DNA of 64,000 bases from Lates calcarifer (Eukaryota; Chordata; Actinopteri; Centropomidae), in assembly GCF_001640805.2 (NCBI RefSeq), contig NC_066844.1:16917543-16981542 (forward strand), in the 5' to 3' direction. Of the stretch, positions 1-14,454 are shown in pieces (positions within the stretch are counted from its first letter, which is position 1; each line of letters starts with the position of its first letter). A program made the position numbers and the translations under genes. The notes under the pieces were generated by a model, which saw only the letters and a program-made list of their open reading frames with translations, searched no databases and was not told the origin of the DNA.

Positions 1-349
1 TTGTAATCATTTCAAGATTCACACTGAGCAACATCTCGGTTTCACAAGAGGCAATTTTTGTGTTTTCATTTGTGGAAAACAACGCATTCCATGCATTTCA
101 GGATGGATGGATGGGTGTCATCACATCTTTAAACTGTGTATTTAAGAGAGAGACAGCGCAGTCATGTACTGCTGAAAAATGCCCACAAACCCATCCATCA
201 TGCTAGAGTCAGAGGTGGTAAATTCAGACACTGCATTCCACACTGAGGGGTGTGACTGCTGTTTGTCAGCAGAGTGCAAAGAGACAGAGTATTATTGTTG
301 TCTGTGGTCGCCACAGCAACTGGCAACAGTACATAAGTTACTCTTCAGC

Positions 350-357
350 TGACGTCA
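350..357. promoter_or_regulatory. Perfect palindromic CRE (TGACGTCA)
   Basis: An exact 8-bp consensus cAMP-response element, the CREB/ATF site, stands in a non-coding context. No promoter is recognisable beside it, so its function is unknown. The same octamer occurs at 27719-27726 in front of pcsk1. Confidence 0.35.
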
Positions 358-2138
358 CAGACTGAGATCGTTCACATCTGTTGCCAAAGAGACCCCACGA
401 GGTCGGCCTCTAGACTTTGACAGCTAAGGTCTTTGATGCAGCCATTTTTTTCGCTGGTGCACTCTGTACTTCCTCACACACCAACCAGAAATCACGTATG
501 ATTGGTGCTGTGATCTTAGATTTCCTCTTGATGAGATTTGAGTTTCTGTAGCTGAGGCTTTTTTCCCTATTGATTTACAAAAGCTATGACTGCTCATGCT
601 AAAGATCCAGTGTGTCTTTCAGGTCATTTATACCACTGTTCCTGCTGCTAGTACTCGCTCTCTGTCAAGTATTTATATGAAGGGATAACTTAAGGCTATG
701 CATTTTAAGTAACAGTCAACAAAATGATCTCCTTCCCAGCCATGAATGCAGCTCGGTATTGCTGAGGCATGCAGGGTTGTCCAGGTGGAGTCCTGTATTG
801 TGCGGAGCCCAGCCCTGTTCTTTCAGGTGGCATGAATAAAGAGCACAGAACCTCCACCTCTCTGACACCAGGTCAAGATTATTGCTGTTAGTTTCACATC
901 CAACCCACAGCATTGTATGATGCTGTATCACTGTACAATCAAATCTGAGCCAGCATGTTTGTGAACATTACTGTGTTTCTCCTTTTATTCATACTTCTCA
1001 CATAGGGTTGTGAGAGAATTTGGATATTTAAGCACGCAATCTGCCAATCACTGCACTGTAAAACATGTTGTAATTCACTGTACATCCTATGCTGTGTTGT
1101 TGGTAATTATTAATTTCAAAGCATTTCTTGACAGATACCTTAGAGTCCCTGTGAAAAAACTACGTCCACTAATTGCCACGCTGATAAGCCTGTGAGTGAG
1201 TTAAACTGTCATGCCAGCTGTGCAACATGTTTTGCAGTTATGCTGAGGGGGGGAGGAAAGAGGGTAAAGCCAGGTCATGAGTCTGTGAACGACTGTGGTG
1301 AGTGAAGGAAAACACTGAGATGAACAACAGAAGGGAGGAGACACAGAAACATGGAGCACACAGTCAGTTGCACCATTCGATTTAGAAATGACTGCAGTGT
1401 CAGTGATTACCAAACACTCTGGTGTTACATTTGACAGAAATAAGGTCACAAACCAGCTCAGGGTTAGCGCATGTAAATCACCTACAGTACTTGCTCTAGC
1501 TTTGCTTCAACTATTGGGGCTCAAATCTTTGCTTAAACCCTCAATATTTATTTGGAAAATATTATTGTAAGTAGAAATACATGATTTTTTTAAGACCTAA
1601 GCAAAGTCAGTAAATATTAATTTCACATGTCTCCTACCTGTCTTATTCTAGTTCCCCTTTTTCTCTTTTGACATTTTTCTGATTGCAAATCATTCTATTA
1701 TAAACTAACTGACAGTTGGTGGAGTCAACATAATGCTATTTAGAGAGAGACAATATGGAGGAAATGGCACCCAAGAGGAAGTGAGGTCACAAGCAGCCAG
1801 TGCATCCCCCTGCCACAGGGGAAGTCATGCTACTCTTGTTACTGCAATAAATATTGAATGTTGCCAAGTTACCACAAAACAACTTGAATAACTGAAAAAA
1901 AGGAGACAGGGTGGTACAGTATGATGGGTGGTATTCATGATCAGTCAGATATTTTCATTGCACAATTATGAAGCAGATTTTGGAAATTTTGAAGTTTTGA
2001 ATCGTGCTAAAGTTTAAAAGTCCCACAGTGGAAAACTGTGATCAAACTCAGCATGAGTATTACTAAAATTTCAAGAACGTATGCTGATGAATATATGAGT
2101 AAGTGCATTTTTCTACAATAAGCTTTTGTTTTCATTTC

Positions 2139-2385
2139 AAGGAATAGTTTGACATGTTGGGAAACATGCTTATTCACTTTCTTCCAGAGAGTTAGATGAG
2201 AAGATTGATGCCACTCTCATGTCTGTGTGGTAAATATGAAGCTATAGCCTGCAGCCTGTTATATTTATAAAGTGGGAGACAAATCCAGGCTGGCCGTGTC
2301 ACCCTGTTTTCAGTCTTTGTGCTAAGCTAAGCTGCTGGCTCTGATATCAATCAAACTCTCAGCAAGAAAATGAATAAGCATGTGT
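2139..2385 (+). repeat. MITE-like interspersed repeat, truncated copy
   Basis: The segment opens with GGAATAGTTTGACATGTTGG and continues with a block (TTAGATGAGAAGATTGATGCC) that also occurs, diverged, at the left end of the repeat at 40298-40786 in pcsk1 intron 13. Both copies also share the block around CCCTGTTTTCAG/CTAAGCTAAG. This copy is shorter. Its right terminal inverted repeat is missing, because the sequence stops resembling the family just after the AAGAAAATGAATAAGCA stretch. I recognise it as a common percomorph non-autonomous DNA transposon but cannot give a database name. Confidence 0.65.
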
Positions 2386-3929
2386 TGGTTACTGTGGACA
2401 CAAATCTCAACACAATACTCAAATGATACTCAGGTGGATATGAAGCTTTGGGTACAACATTGACATGATTTAAAGATAATGAAAAAGCTGTTATGGTTTC
2501 ATTTGATTAAAATACTTGTGGTAACTGCAGTGTACTCCCCTACTTGTCAAAAACATGATGTAAACAAATCATGTGTCTGTGACCAAATACTCACACTCTT
2601 GCTCTGCTCTGTACTTAAAAAAAATTGCACATTACAACAAACCTAAAGCTCCCAGAGACAACATCCTCATTAAATTTGGAACTCTCCAATGTCTCAGTTG
2701 AAATCAAGGGAAGTTGGCCCAGAGATTTTGGTGACTCATTTGCCTTTCATTCATATGAGAGCAGTCCACAAACAAAGAGCAAGGACCAAAATCTTGGAAG
2801 CATGAGACCTGCAGAAACATGCTACCTTGATGATCTCAACATAATATTCAAGAAGTTACACTCTCCAACCAGGAGTCAGAACCTCACTGTGTCATCAGCA
2901 TGCATTTGCACTGTGAGGGGACCTATTTTGAAACCATGCTTGAAACCAAACACAAAGGCTCAGTCTGACATCAAAACCACTGCACAAGTGTACCACCAAG
3001 CCCTACCTTCACTGTGTGACAGGTGCTATTTAACAAAGACAGGTTAGGCAGCACATACAGCGCACCACCCAAATACTTTTCCAACAAACAAGCAGACTGC
3101 TTATTTCATTCACAAACCATTAATAAAGGAAACAATGTACCAACAGACGGGAGACTACAAAGCTCAATACATCAATACATCGTGTTTACAAGATGACTAA
3201 GTCCATATCAGATAACCATAAAAATGAGAAATAATACATAAACGTGCCAGAGAGTGAAATAAAAAGGTCTGGAGTGGCTGAAGCAGGGGTTTGTTATGTC
3301 ATCAGACAGAACTCTCTGCGCTCACCTGAGCTTTGAGAGTTTTATGCCTGCTATACTCAAGACTGCAGCATTCCTACTACATTCCTCAGTCTGCTCTCTC
3401 ATCCATCCACAGGCACTCATTACAAACAGCACACACACTGTACAAGATGCTTTCAACGGGCACATGCCTCACACTTTATGCCATTCTGGTTTTGTTAAAA
3501 CCAGCTTAAAGTGCGATATGTTTGACATAGGTGACTCCAGGCAGCATTTAAAAGATGGATGCTGGTAGTGTTAGTGTGCAAAAGAAAGCTTAAGTATGAT
3601 CCTACCTCCAAGTTAACCTCTGCTGTATATATACATATTTTTGCAGTTTGTTTGGGAAAAGCAGAAGCATGACACTGACCCGTATTCTGACGCATAGGGG
3701 TGTCTACTATGCACAGTAAAGATTCACTCATTACCATTCAACAACTACAGCTCCCATGAGCAAAGGCTAGGTGTCAGTTGAAATGTTTCTGTACCAATAT
3801 CAAAACAATACTTTTTTTTATACCTTAATTTCAGGAATATCAAAATGTTTTTCTAGAATATCCTGTAGAAACAAAAGAAGACAAACGTCTGAAATGTTAA
3901 ATGATGGCTAGAGCAGCCGTATAAGAACT

Positions 3930-3964
<35 letters not shown>

Positions 3965-6900
3965 TCTGAAACTGGTAAAACAGCTTAGCTTTTCAAATCA
4001 GGCACTATCTGGTCATAGAATATATGAACAAGACTACAGATTTGACCAGACAGGTGCACAACGTCAGCAGTTTGCTAACAAGCTATACCATGAGGCTTAG
4101 CAGTGAAGCACAGTAGGTGCGTCATCAAGGTGTCATGCTAGCTGTAGCATTAGATGGTTAAGTCAAACAAATATTATGTTTTGTAAAAATGAGAGAGCTA
4201 TAATTTGGTAGCAAATACATCGTAGATATTGACTGACCTTTAAATTTGGACAAAAGTCATGTCATGTCACCTTTTCCCAAAAACCAAAGAAACCACTCTG
4301 GAGAACAGAAGTTAGTGGAACTCAAGGTAACCCCAAGTGGTTTGTGACTGGCTCTGTACACAAGACTTTTCTTGACAATGGTCATACTTGGGGTGGACAA
4401 AGTAGCAGGAACGATTAAGTTTTTGTTGAGCATGTGATAATTAATTTTGTAGATTGTGAAGTGACTGCCTTACACAGCATTATACTAGGTGTTCCTGTTA
4501 TTCTGTCCAGCACTGTACACAGACAAAATCAGACGGTAAAAAATTTCATACAGCTATACCTGATTGAAATTTTGTCGGGGTAAGGGAAGGGGTCGATAGT
4601 TTCCATGTATCTGTTTCACAAAGGAAATATTGAGCATTAACAGAAGTTCACAGCTCACAGACACATAGAGAGACTGTGAATCAGTTGTAGACTAACACAC
4701 AACAGTGCATATAAACACACATTATAAATTCACATATGCACATAAAGCCCAACATATATCCTCTATTGATACCATTTTAAGTTTCAAATCACTTTGAAAC
4801 GCTTGTGGTCATTTGTTTCACCTATGACACTGGAGGACACAACAAACCATACAAAGCATCATGTTAAAACCAGCAACAAAAGGGGGTTCTGTCGCAGTGA
4901 CATCCTCTGTTCATTAACAGCTAGGCAGCCACACAGATGTGTATGAAAATTTGTGTGAGACAAAATCCTACAAACAGAAACCCCACTCGGATACACTCAT
5001 GTGGATGCCTGACCATAGTTCCTGTGGTAAAACACAAGACACCCCCACACACAACGAACACCGACCGAATCACTGTTGCTACTGTGGCAATATCCGGGGG
5101 AGGACTACACTGACTGACATACCATCGACAGGACATTTATATCAATATTGTGGTCGCTGTGAGAGTGCTGGGCACACTGCTGACTGAAGCCCAAGTGAGT
5201 GTGTCCAAGAATAGGCACAGGATTTTAGAGCTGAAGTGTTTCTGTCATATGACTCTGAACACCAGTGACAATGTAGTAAGGTAATGATGGCGGTGAGGTG
5301 CCATTTGGAATGGTTCAAAACTGGCAGCCTCAGACAGAAACTGCCGATGTGCTCGAGGTTTTCTGTTTGAGTCCTCGTTCTGTTTTACATGCCTACACAT
5401 ATGTTAAACGCCAGATTAACCTGGACTGAAGCACAACAGGAACCAGTAACATGACGCACACAACTCACAATGTGTTTGTCTGGCAAGGTTAAAGAGACAA
5501 CGCAGTATGTCTAGGCCTTACCCAGCAAGAGTGATTAAAGCAGTAGCTTGGCCCTGGTATGAAAACTGATGACTAATGCTTGGCCCCACCCAACAAACCA
5601 CAAACACGCACATGTGAATATGGCTGGAAATGACTCCTTAGTTAGCTGCTGCCACTGCTTAAAAAAAGCACCTTGTATAAATGGTCAGTGGTGATAATGT
5701 GGATCAGAACAGCTCTGTGGTGGAAATGACAGAAGCTGCAATGAGTGTTGCAAAGCAAGACTGTGGAGCAGAAGAGTAAAAGTAGCAAAGAAGCTAACTG
5801 TTGCTGTGTGACTGCAGTTTCAATTCAGAGCTGCACATCAATGAATATTATTGCTGCAGGGAAAGATTTGATGAGACAGCTGGGTGAACTCAAAGGTGAG
5901 GTCATTAGTCAAACATAATACAATATTCTATCTGTTCTGATATCATGCTGTTGATACCCTTTATTGTCATTATGTTATTGCCATCAAAGCCAGGTTGGAG
6001 AAAGACAACCATAGCATTTTTACAGCACAGTTCTGGTTTCATTTGTTCATTTGATATGTATTATTTTTAGTTTTTTCCTCACTCTTCTGTTTAACTCTCT
6101 CGGCACTCTGTGGCAAAATAACACACACACATTACATTACATGTCTCAGTCGGAATAAAAAGACATAAAGCAGAGGGGCTGATCCTGTAATTTGCTGTAT
6201 TGGTACTATCTGTCAGCCAGGGGCAGCAACAACACGCCCTGACTCACAGAAGTCTGGATCATCGTTCATGCATTTGAGTGCAGTATCCCTCATAATACAT
6301 ACAGTGTTGACTGCTTGCTGTTTATTTGATCCATTTTGTCGTTACCTTGGCGACCACTGCTCTCTGGGTCCATAAAAGTCACAATAACAGTGACACAGAA
6401 ATCTTAAGTCCATTGCCAACTTTCCTTAACTTGACACGCAAACGGCACAAGCTGCCACTCACACGACACACAATAAAAATGGTGAACTGAAGACTGACAC
6501 ATGAACAATAAGCCTCCAAACCATCTGATCCCAACCACAGCTCTGCCAAAAAACAGCCGTCAAACTGACAGTCTGACAGTTATCAAACAGGAAGCCACTC
6601 CACATGCAGGCATTTACAAAAGGGTGAGCATACTGCCCAGATACATACCATAAGTTTGATTGAGAGTGTGTATCCTATGCTGCTGTGAGTATTAAAAAGT
6701 TGCTCTCTTGCAGGCTGGTTCACCTTAGATTCCTGCTGTGGAAACACTTAAGTCTACACCGTATGTCAAGCACACTGGCACGCGCACGCACACTTGTAAA
6801 CACACATAAAGATACACACACACACACACACACCCAGCATGAAAAACTTGCTGCTCCGCCCTCTTGAAAGAGGCACAACAAGCCTGTGCTGCTCAGGCCC

Positions 6901-8493
6901 CACCCCCTCAGGCCCACTGCAACGGAGCAGACTCAGTCAGATTGGATAGTTGGACCACAAAGACCCACCCACTGCCCACTGCCTTCCAGGAAAAATAAAT
7001 AAGTCAGTCTGAGGGAAACTTTGGGCTGGGTCAGGGCAGGTTTTGTGAGGAGAGATATTGCAGTTCAATAACAGATGCAATGACCCCTCAGCAAGATGTT
7101 CAAAAGAAGAGCTGTCGGGGGGGCAGAGTTGAAGCATAAAGCAGTGATGAGGCAGGAGTCGATTCGCTGCTGCAGTGTTGTTTGGCAGCGTCTGGGTGTG
7201 CCTGATAGACTCACTGCTTAGGAATCTAGACTGCAGAGCCTCTCAAACAACAGAGGCAGAAAGTGTGTGTGCATTTGGTTGGAAAGAAAAGAAGGGGGAG
7301 GGGGGAGGGGGGGGAATCACATCACATCTAGTCCATACCACACCCAAAGACAGCCAGAGCAGAGAGAAAGGGGGGGGGGGGGGACTCTAAATTAAAGTAA
7401 GTCAAAATTGGAAGGAAGAGACAATAAACTGTGTCATCAACACAAGTTCAGACATGTTCTCTGTGCCCTTCAAGGGTCTTCAAAGTAGCTCCAGGACAAA
7501 GGAACAGACAGGAAGCGCTGCCCCTGGACAGCAGCCAGAGGTTATGTAACCTCTCCCTTCCCCCCTTCTGTTCATAGCATTGATTAGTTGATAGTTCAGT
7601 ACCTCTTGAAGTTAATCCATAGACTTTTGATTACTTCAGACAAAGCACTCCACACCACAAAACATGTAAAACATGTTATTAGGGGAGGGCTTAAGAAAAC
7701 ACAGCACCCCCTTGTGTCTAAAAATACTCATAGCACTGAGGTGAAAATGAATGGAGGATTGTGTAGCGTGTCATCTGAAACTGCTGCACAGGCTCACTTT
7801 GTCTGTCATCTTATGTATCAGTCTGTTGTTTTATGCTGCATGAACATAAAACTAGCATATATATATATACTGTATGTGTGTCATTTTTGCACAACATATA
7901 GAGTTTAGCCATGATTAATATAAACTATTCTTGGCTATGAAGAGAGCAATATGATGCAAGTTACAATAAACTGATAGACATTATTTTTGGTGTTATTTGC
8001 TTTGTATTTAATTAAGAATTTGCTATTTGAGATTTATTGTACAGACATGCTTTCCTTTTTATACTACTTCATAATAAACTGTGGTTATACTCTAGCTTTT
8101 CTTCTTGGAAGCATTTCTGTCATGAACATGAGTAAACTTGCTTGAACATCAGCCGAAGCAAGCTGATGATTACAACACAGGATTATCACCTTGAATAAAG
8201 CTACACAGAGTTCAGGAGTGTATATGGTTGGTGTATTTTATGTATTCTTTGAGAGCAACAGTCTGTCTTATATCCCACCAATTTTATTTGTTATAGTAGG
8301 TGGGCAGACTACCTAGTAGTCCAGTAAGCAGACATACGCAGATATACGATTTGTTGCACAATCCCTACCCTGCCATAGCCCTGGCAAAAATATTTGTGTC
8401 TGTGACCTCTCAAAATAAATCTTCTTTGATAGTCTTTCCCCCGACTGACTCCAAAAACACAACAGAGCCTTTCCTTTGCTTTTGCATCTTTGA

Positions 8494-8494
<1 letters not shown>

Positions 8495-8552
<58 letters not shown>

Positions 8553-8565
8553 CGAGACAGAGAGA
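8495..8565. repeat. Compound (TG)n(AG)n microsatellite
   Basis: About 24 bp of TG repeats runs directly into about 46 bp of AG repeats with a few interruptions. The open frames through it are artefacts of the repeat. Confidence 0.95.
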
Positions 8566-9315
8566 GCTGGCATTTTTCTGTCCGAGAGGCATGCATGCTT
8601 ACGCTGGATCCAAACGCCTTACTTGGTAACCCCTGGTAACACTTATCTTTGTTGACAACTAATGAGCTAAAGCAGACCCACCCATTCAGAGGGATCGACC
8701 AATCCAAACTCTGAGGCTGTAAACTTAGGGGGGGGTTTCCAGTCTGAAACTTTGATGCTGTTTCCAGGGGTCCACAGGCAAACTCCAAGTGGGAGGCTTT
8801 ATCGCATCATGTTTCTTAAACTAAGCCTGTGTTTATACTTTTGCTGACAAGTGATCATAGTTAAAACCATTTAGCAGTAAACATACTGGTAGAACAGTAT
8901 GTGAATCAGGTCATGTCTGAACAGTGGCTTCCTGACAGATTCCTTATGCCAGAGGGAATCTGTATGCTTTTAAATCCTCATATGAACAACCTGTAGGCAA
9001 TGTATAACCTGACGGTGCAGAAATAATCAGGAATAATGTAGAGGAGAGGAAACCAGGATAACTTAACAAACCAGACTAATTCTCCTCTTAGAAACACACT
9101 GACACAGATTTAAGTTGCAAGTCAATCTGAAGGTTGAGTTTCTAATAATTAATCAAATTAGTGTGTATGTTGTGGAAGGCATCACAGCAATGACAAACCC
9201 ACAGAGAGTTCACAGCAGCTCTACAACCAAACCTGTTTCTAGCAGCTGTTTTGTAACATTTGAGTAAACAGACTCTGGAAAACATACTATACACTACTTG
9301 GCCAGCACACCTTCA

Positions 9316-9921
9316 GAATCGCCTATCTGCTTTTTGCAGACGACATGGTTCTGTTGGCCTCATCAGACCATGACCTTCAGGATGCACTGGGAGGGTTTGC
9401 AGCCACATGTGAAGTGGCTGGGATGAGTCAGCACCTCCACATCCAAGGCCATGGTTCTTTGCCATTAAAGGGAAGACTGCTCCCTTCCTGTTGGGAGTGA
9501 GTTGTTGCCCCAAGTAGGGAAATATCTTGGGGTCTTGTTCACAGGACAGGGTAAAATGGAGCGTGAGAGATAGGGTAAGGAGTTCAGACATCCAGAGGGA
9601 GCTAAGCGTGGAGCAACTTCTCCTCCTCATTGAAAGGAGCCATTTCAGGGGGTTCTTGCTCGTGATCAGGATGCTTCCTGGGGCTCATACCACTGCAGGT
9701 TTTCCAGGCACCTTCAAGTTGTAGGAGGCCTCAGGGTAGACTCCCATGGTGGAGTGACTATATATCTCATCTGGCCTGAGAACACCTTGGGGTCCCCCAG
9801 GAGAAAATGGAAAATGCTGCTTGGAACACTGGAGCAGAACAACTGGACTACCTTGCTTAACCTGCTGCCACTGCAACCCAACTCCAGATAAGCAGAAGAA
9901 AAAGAGTGGAGTCCATGTGGC
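9316..9921 (+). mobile_element. Decayed non-LTR retrotransposon (LINE) 3' portion
   Basis: The plus-strand frame at 9330 reads L-F-A-D-D-M-V-L-L-A, the reverse-transcriptase catalytic box with the paired aspartates, followed by residues typical of LINE RT (S-D-H-D-L-Q-D-A-L). Downstream, in shifting frames, are L-G-V-L-F-T and the carboxy-terminal endings usual for fish LINEs (a degenerate copy of the conserved 'W-x-L-L-x-L-L-P' tail near 9850-9890). Several frameshifts and stops break the frame, and an A-rich tract at 9922-9938 may be the poly(A) tail. It is a 5'-truncated, dead copy. A Rex1/Babar-like family is my guess from memory of the tail motif; the clade is not certain. Confidence 0.75.
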
Positions 9922-9939
9922 CAAAAAAAAAAAAAAAAT

Positions 9940-12900
9940 TCTAAGAAGAGCTATTGCTGACTGGAGTGTCTGTGAATGATAACTACAAAGGAAAAACCAG
10001 TAATGTTAGTCTCTGAATGGATCAAACTCATGTTTTATATTCAGTAACATGCATCCTATTCGAAGAGCCAGTAGCCATGTTAGTGCCTTGAACCTTTACT
10101 GCTCAGCTCTACATTATCCTCAGCTGGACTTTATCAGCCTCTGTTGTATTTAGGCTCGCCTATGCATTAGTTTCTTACATTTTCACATACATTTAAATCT
10201 GCAATACTCTGTATAGTCTGCTGGGTTGCTTATCAGGCTTATAGATAAGGCTTATATATTTGATTTACTTTTCTTTGACTTTAATGGAGATACAGTGCTG
10301 TATTCATCTACAACTATACAGTCTCTCTACACCAAGGTGAATTTAACTTTTTTCGCACAAATGTTCTTTTTCTTGTATCAATTCATCTCTCTGTTGTCAT
10401 ATAATTTACCTTCTGTAAAATTCAAATTCCATATTTGGCAAACATAACACAAACAAACATAAATAATCCATGGAAAACATAGGTATAGTCTATAGAATTT
10501 TTAGTTTTTCTTTTCCAATTAGACCAATTAGACACTTCCTCTCTCCAGTCTCTATTCCACTGTCTTGGTAAACAAGAGTAAATGTGTTTTTCCTGTTGTC
10601 CATTGGTTTAGTTTCTAACTTCAGTATTGTATGAAAATCATGTTGCTGATTCTTGAAACTTGTTTGAGCTACAGATTTCATTATCAGTAAATATAATATA
10701 GAATTTCAAAGGAAATACATTTCAAAGTTCAGGCTTATGTTAAGTCAGTACATTTTAACTCTTAACTATTGCTGTCCTATGGTATGTTCAGGTGCAGATG
10801 AGATGCTTGGAAATCTGAGATATCAGAGCTGGCCAGTGGAAAGAACTTGCAGCCTCAAATCAAAGTCAAACACAGAGAATATACATGGCCATAATAACAA
10901 GGATAGTATGAATCTGATGGCTCCATCCATTATATAAAAAAAGTTGTTTTACTATTTAATCATTATAATACATGACTGTGGGGAAATTACTTTGGTGCAT
11001 CAATATACTAAAGGAGACAATGATGAAAAAATGCAATCAAAAAGTTCTGACAAGTTTTATAGTAGTATGTAGGTGCAAGTACATATTGCGGCTGCTGTGA
11101 AACTCTCCTTTTCTAGTTCCCTTGTGTGCATCCATGTCCCCAACACTGACAGTAAACTGTAAATGTCCTTTGCTCTGCTGCACATCCACGCACCTTCTCT
11201 AAATTTAGCTCTGCACTTTCCCCCTGATTTGTTGACCCACACTTCATCCCATTCTAGGAACACACGAAAAAATGTGGATCTTCATCTACCAACCTACAGT
11301 GCTGACTGTCAATGCTTGCTAAAGCTTCCTTCTTACATTTACACAGCTGAGTAAATAATCCTGTACTGTTCTAACTGCATAACAGATTAAATCTTTAGAG
11401 TACAAGAACTACAATAACATCAAGACATAGTTGGGACATGTCAGCAATTTTGAAAATTAGCACATAATAATCACAAGCCTGCTAACATGTCATCACCAAG
11501 TTTAGCTTTCCACTTTCATCTGTTTATGTGAAGTAATGCCAGGAATCTTGATTATTATATCACATTACAATTTCCAGTAAGCGTCAGGCTGCTGGGTCAA
11601 CATTATCTATCATTACTTGTTGGGACAAACATCATGTGCCCACGAGCATCAGCTTTTCCCCAAGCATGGGAGATGTAAACAAACAGCAGAACATATGTAC
11701 CAAAAGAATTTGGTGCTGAACAACAACGCCTCGCTGAATCTTGTTCATAGGTGAGCCCAGACACCTGGAAGCTCTCCCAGAGATACTTTTATGTAACTGA
11801 CATGAAAAAGCAAAAAGCCTCGGAGCAATGTTTGGGTTCAGCAGTTGAGCTCAACCCAAACTGTCAGTGAAGTGAGAAATCTGACTGCACAAGTCCCGGT
11901 GAGTGCTGGGAAATAACACACAGCCTGCCGATGGGATAAACACCAACATTTAAAAACACATTTAACAGGAAGTGAAAGGATAATATCTAGCGGTCCAGGA
12001 TACGTGTCAACAAAAAATGTCTGTGTATTTATAGTCACGTGTGTGTAACTTGCTCTCCGTCTCTCGCTGGCACACACACAGCCTGAGGGTATATCACTGT
12101 GTCACAGACATGACAATACAGCTGATTGAGTTTGTTTTTCAGATTCAAAAACTTTGATCCTAAGTAGCTACAAAAACGCAGTGAGAGGTAAATGAGAGGT
12201 TCAGACACCGATGTGACATGATGTCAGTGAACTTCACATGACACAGGCTTGCATGAGCCAACCCAGCTGATTTATAGAGAGAGGAAATTTAGGTTTTGAC
12301 TTGTCATTTCCTGACAGCGTACATGCCTGACATCACACTTTCATTTGAGCAAATGAGTCAGCAGAGCCTCCTGCCGTGGAGACTACATACTTCTTTGTAC
12401 TGAATACCCACACTGTGCTTCAGGGTGACACAGAAAAAACAACCACTGTCGGCACCTTCCTCAAAGCACTGTGTTGAAATACAATTTTGAGGTACTTTAC
12501 TACTAGTGTTTTTATGCTAATCTGACCTCTACTCTTCACTATCTTTCACACACATATTTCATAGCTATTAATGTCCTAATAGCTAAACCTAATATGATTT
12601 CACAAAAACCTGTGAAGACCCAACAGCATATAAAGCAGCTAAAATTTGTTCCACCTCAACCAGCTGCAACAATGAAATGCTGCTTATATGTTACTGCATT
12701 AATGATAATAGGCCAATAATATAAGTAATAGAACAACAACAACAGAGGCCACTTTGTTAGCATAATGAGTATATTTTTTACTCTTGACACTTTACAGGTT
12801 GCTGGCAACACAACTACTGGTATTTAAACCTGCAATAACTCAAGTTGTGAACACAACATTATCAATTTGTTAGCAAATGGGTTGCTCATTTATACATCAA

Positions 12901-14454
12901 ACAATTAGGGCGAAACATCATCATTTATTTGGAGAATGAATGATGATAGTTCTGATTTTGGTCTCTACCGACTCCTGAGTGAAATATCAGATTCTGAAAC
13001 AATGAGCTGAAACTCACTACAAAGCTCCATAAAGCTGATGGGAGCAAATAGTCAGTTCATCACTAGGAGCAACCTATAACCTATCGTCACGTTGTAATCT
13101 GTTATTTTCACTGTGGTACAGATTACAGTGGTACAGCATAATTGTTCAGAACTGAACAGAAGGTTTTGAATAATGCTAATATACATGATCTAACTTGGAT
13201 ATCAATTATAAATCCACTGCAGCATTGAAATTGCTGTCTATCTGTCTGCTACAGCATCAGTCAGATGTCAAGACTGATGAGTTCAACATCCACTCAGGTT
13301 GAAACGGATATGTATGTTTGACAATGAGGATATGTCCAGGTATTATCTCATTATCATTCATTGACTTTGTTCTGACGGATGTCCATGTGCAATCAAGACA
13401 TGTTTTCCCAGTGGCCATTTCCTGTCATTCTAATGCTTGCTGTTCCAGCTGCGGGGGGAGTCAGACTGCTACAGCCCAGAGCTGGAAAAATGTGGCCCCA
13501 AAGCACAACACAAAAATAAATAATAAACCCACCAAATATATGAAGGTCTATCTGTCCACAATCCTCCTTCCCATACACATTTGCTATTTAACCTTTCACA
13601 CATAAAGTGACTCAGAACAAACCAACACAGCCCTGATAACAAAGTAGCAACATCAGGACAGCCAGTGTGGACCTGTCACATATCAACACGCAGCCGCTTT
13701 CCCTGCCAGACTTGTGAAAATGTAACAAAAGCTACTGACGCTGAGGCTACAGGATATGACCTAAAGTACATGCAATATTAAACTGTGCAAAGGGGAAAAA
13801 AAGCACTTAAGCTTATTCCAGCTACACACCCTTTAAAGTTGCTCCATCTTCTGCTGCAGATTATCACAGGAGAATGCTATTTGGGTGAGACAGAAAAATC
13901 AAAACCTTCTCCTCCTGTGAGAGTTCCCAAACAAAGTTTAATGTTCTTTCTTTTTTGAATAAAAAATTAAAATAAGGATATTCTCAGCACACTCTTCACA
14001 CAAACCTATCACCATCAAAACAACATCACTTAACACTGATCTGTCAGATTTTCCCTGTGGTTTGGTGCTTGTAGCAACTGGCAACAAACACTGCAGGCAT
14101 TGCCCCAGCCTTGGTTTAATATCTCACTACTACACACACACACTGGACTCTCAGAGGCTGACCAGGACCGGGAGGCTCTCACATTCCAGCAGAGAGAGAG
14201 AGAGAGAGAGAGAAGTCTGACTTGGTCTGGAGCCAAGATAGTTTTCCTCCTAATATGTGTTTCCCCTGTAAGTTCTTTGTTTAACGTACAGTACAAACCA
14301 GACTAACAGAACCAACAGCAAATATGTTTTTACACTCACAGGCCGACTTACATTAATAAAACAAAACACACGTGGATACTTTTGGATTAGTTGCTCAGCA
14401 AATACCATGACACAAGCAACTCACACACACATAGACATACACACAGACACACAC
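9940..14454. other. Intergenic or intronic DNA, no supported gene
   Basis: Only short fortuitous open frames, plus a remnant resembling a common fish repeat around 12481-12560 (TTTTGAGGTACTTTACT) and a perfect-looking (AG)n at 14191-14213. No exon with convincing splice signals and family similarity was found on either strand. Confidence 0.5.

Larger units (their letters stand above)
1..9315. other. Upstream intergenic DNA, no supported gene
   Basis: I see no exon with both convincing splice sites and recognisable protein similarity on either strand. The stretch is AT-rich, with short AC/AG microsatellites, a 28-T homopolymer (3933-3960), G-rich runs near 7290-7383 and one MITE-like fragment (2139-2385). 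The longest open frame, 2625-3047 on the plus strand, lacks an ATG start and matches no family I recognise. If the minus-strand exon at 14455-14529 really begins calpastatin, this stretch would lie inside that gene's first intron. Confidence 0.6.

Noticed and set aside
2625..3047. 140-codon plus-strand open frame, longest in the upstream region
   Set aside because: It starts at TTG, has no recognised domain, no flanking splice or promoter evidence and ordinary intergenic composition.
8300..8788. Overlapping open frames on both strands
   Set aside because: They run through the (TG)n(AG)n microsatellite, giving C-V-C-V and S-L-S-L peptides with no biological look.
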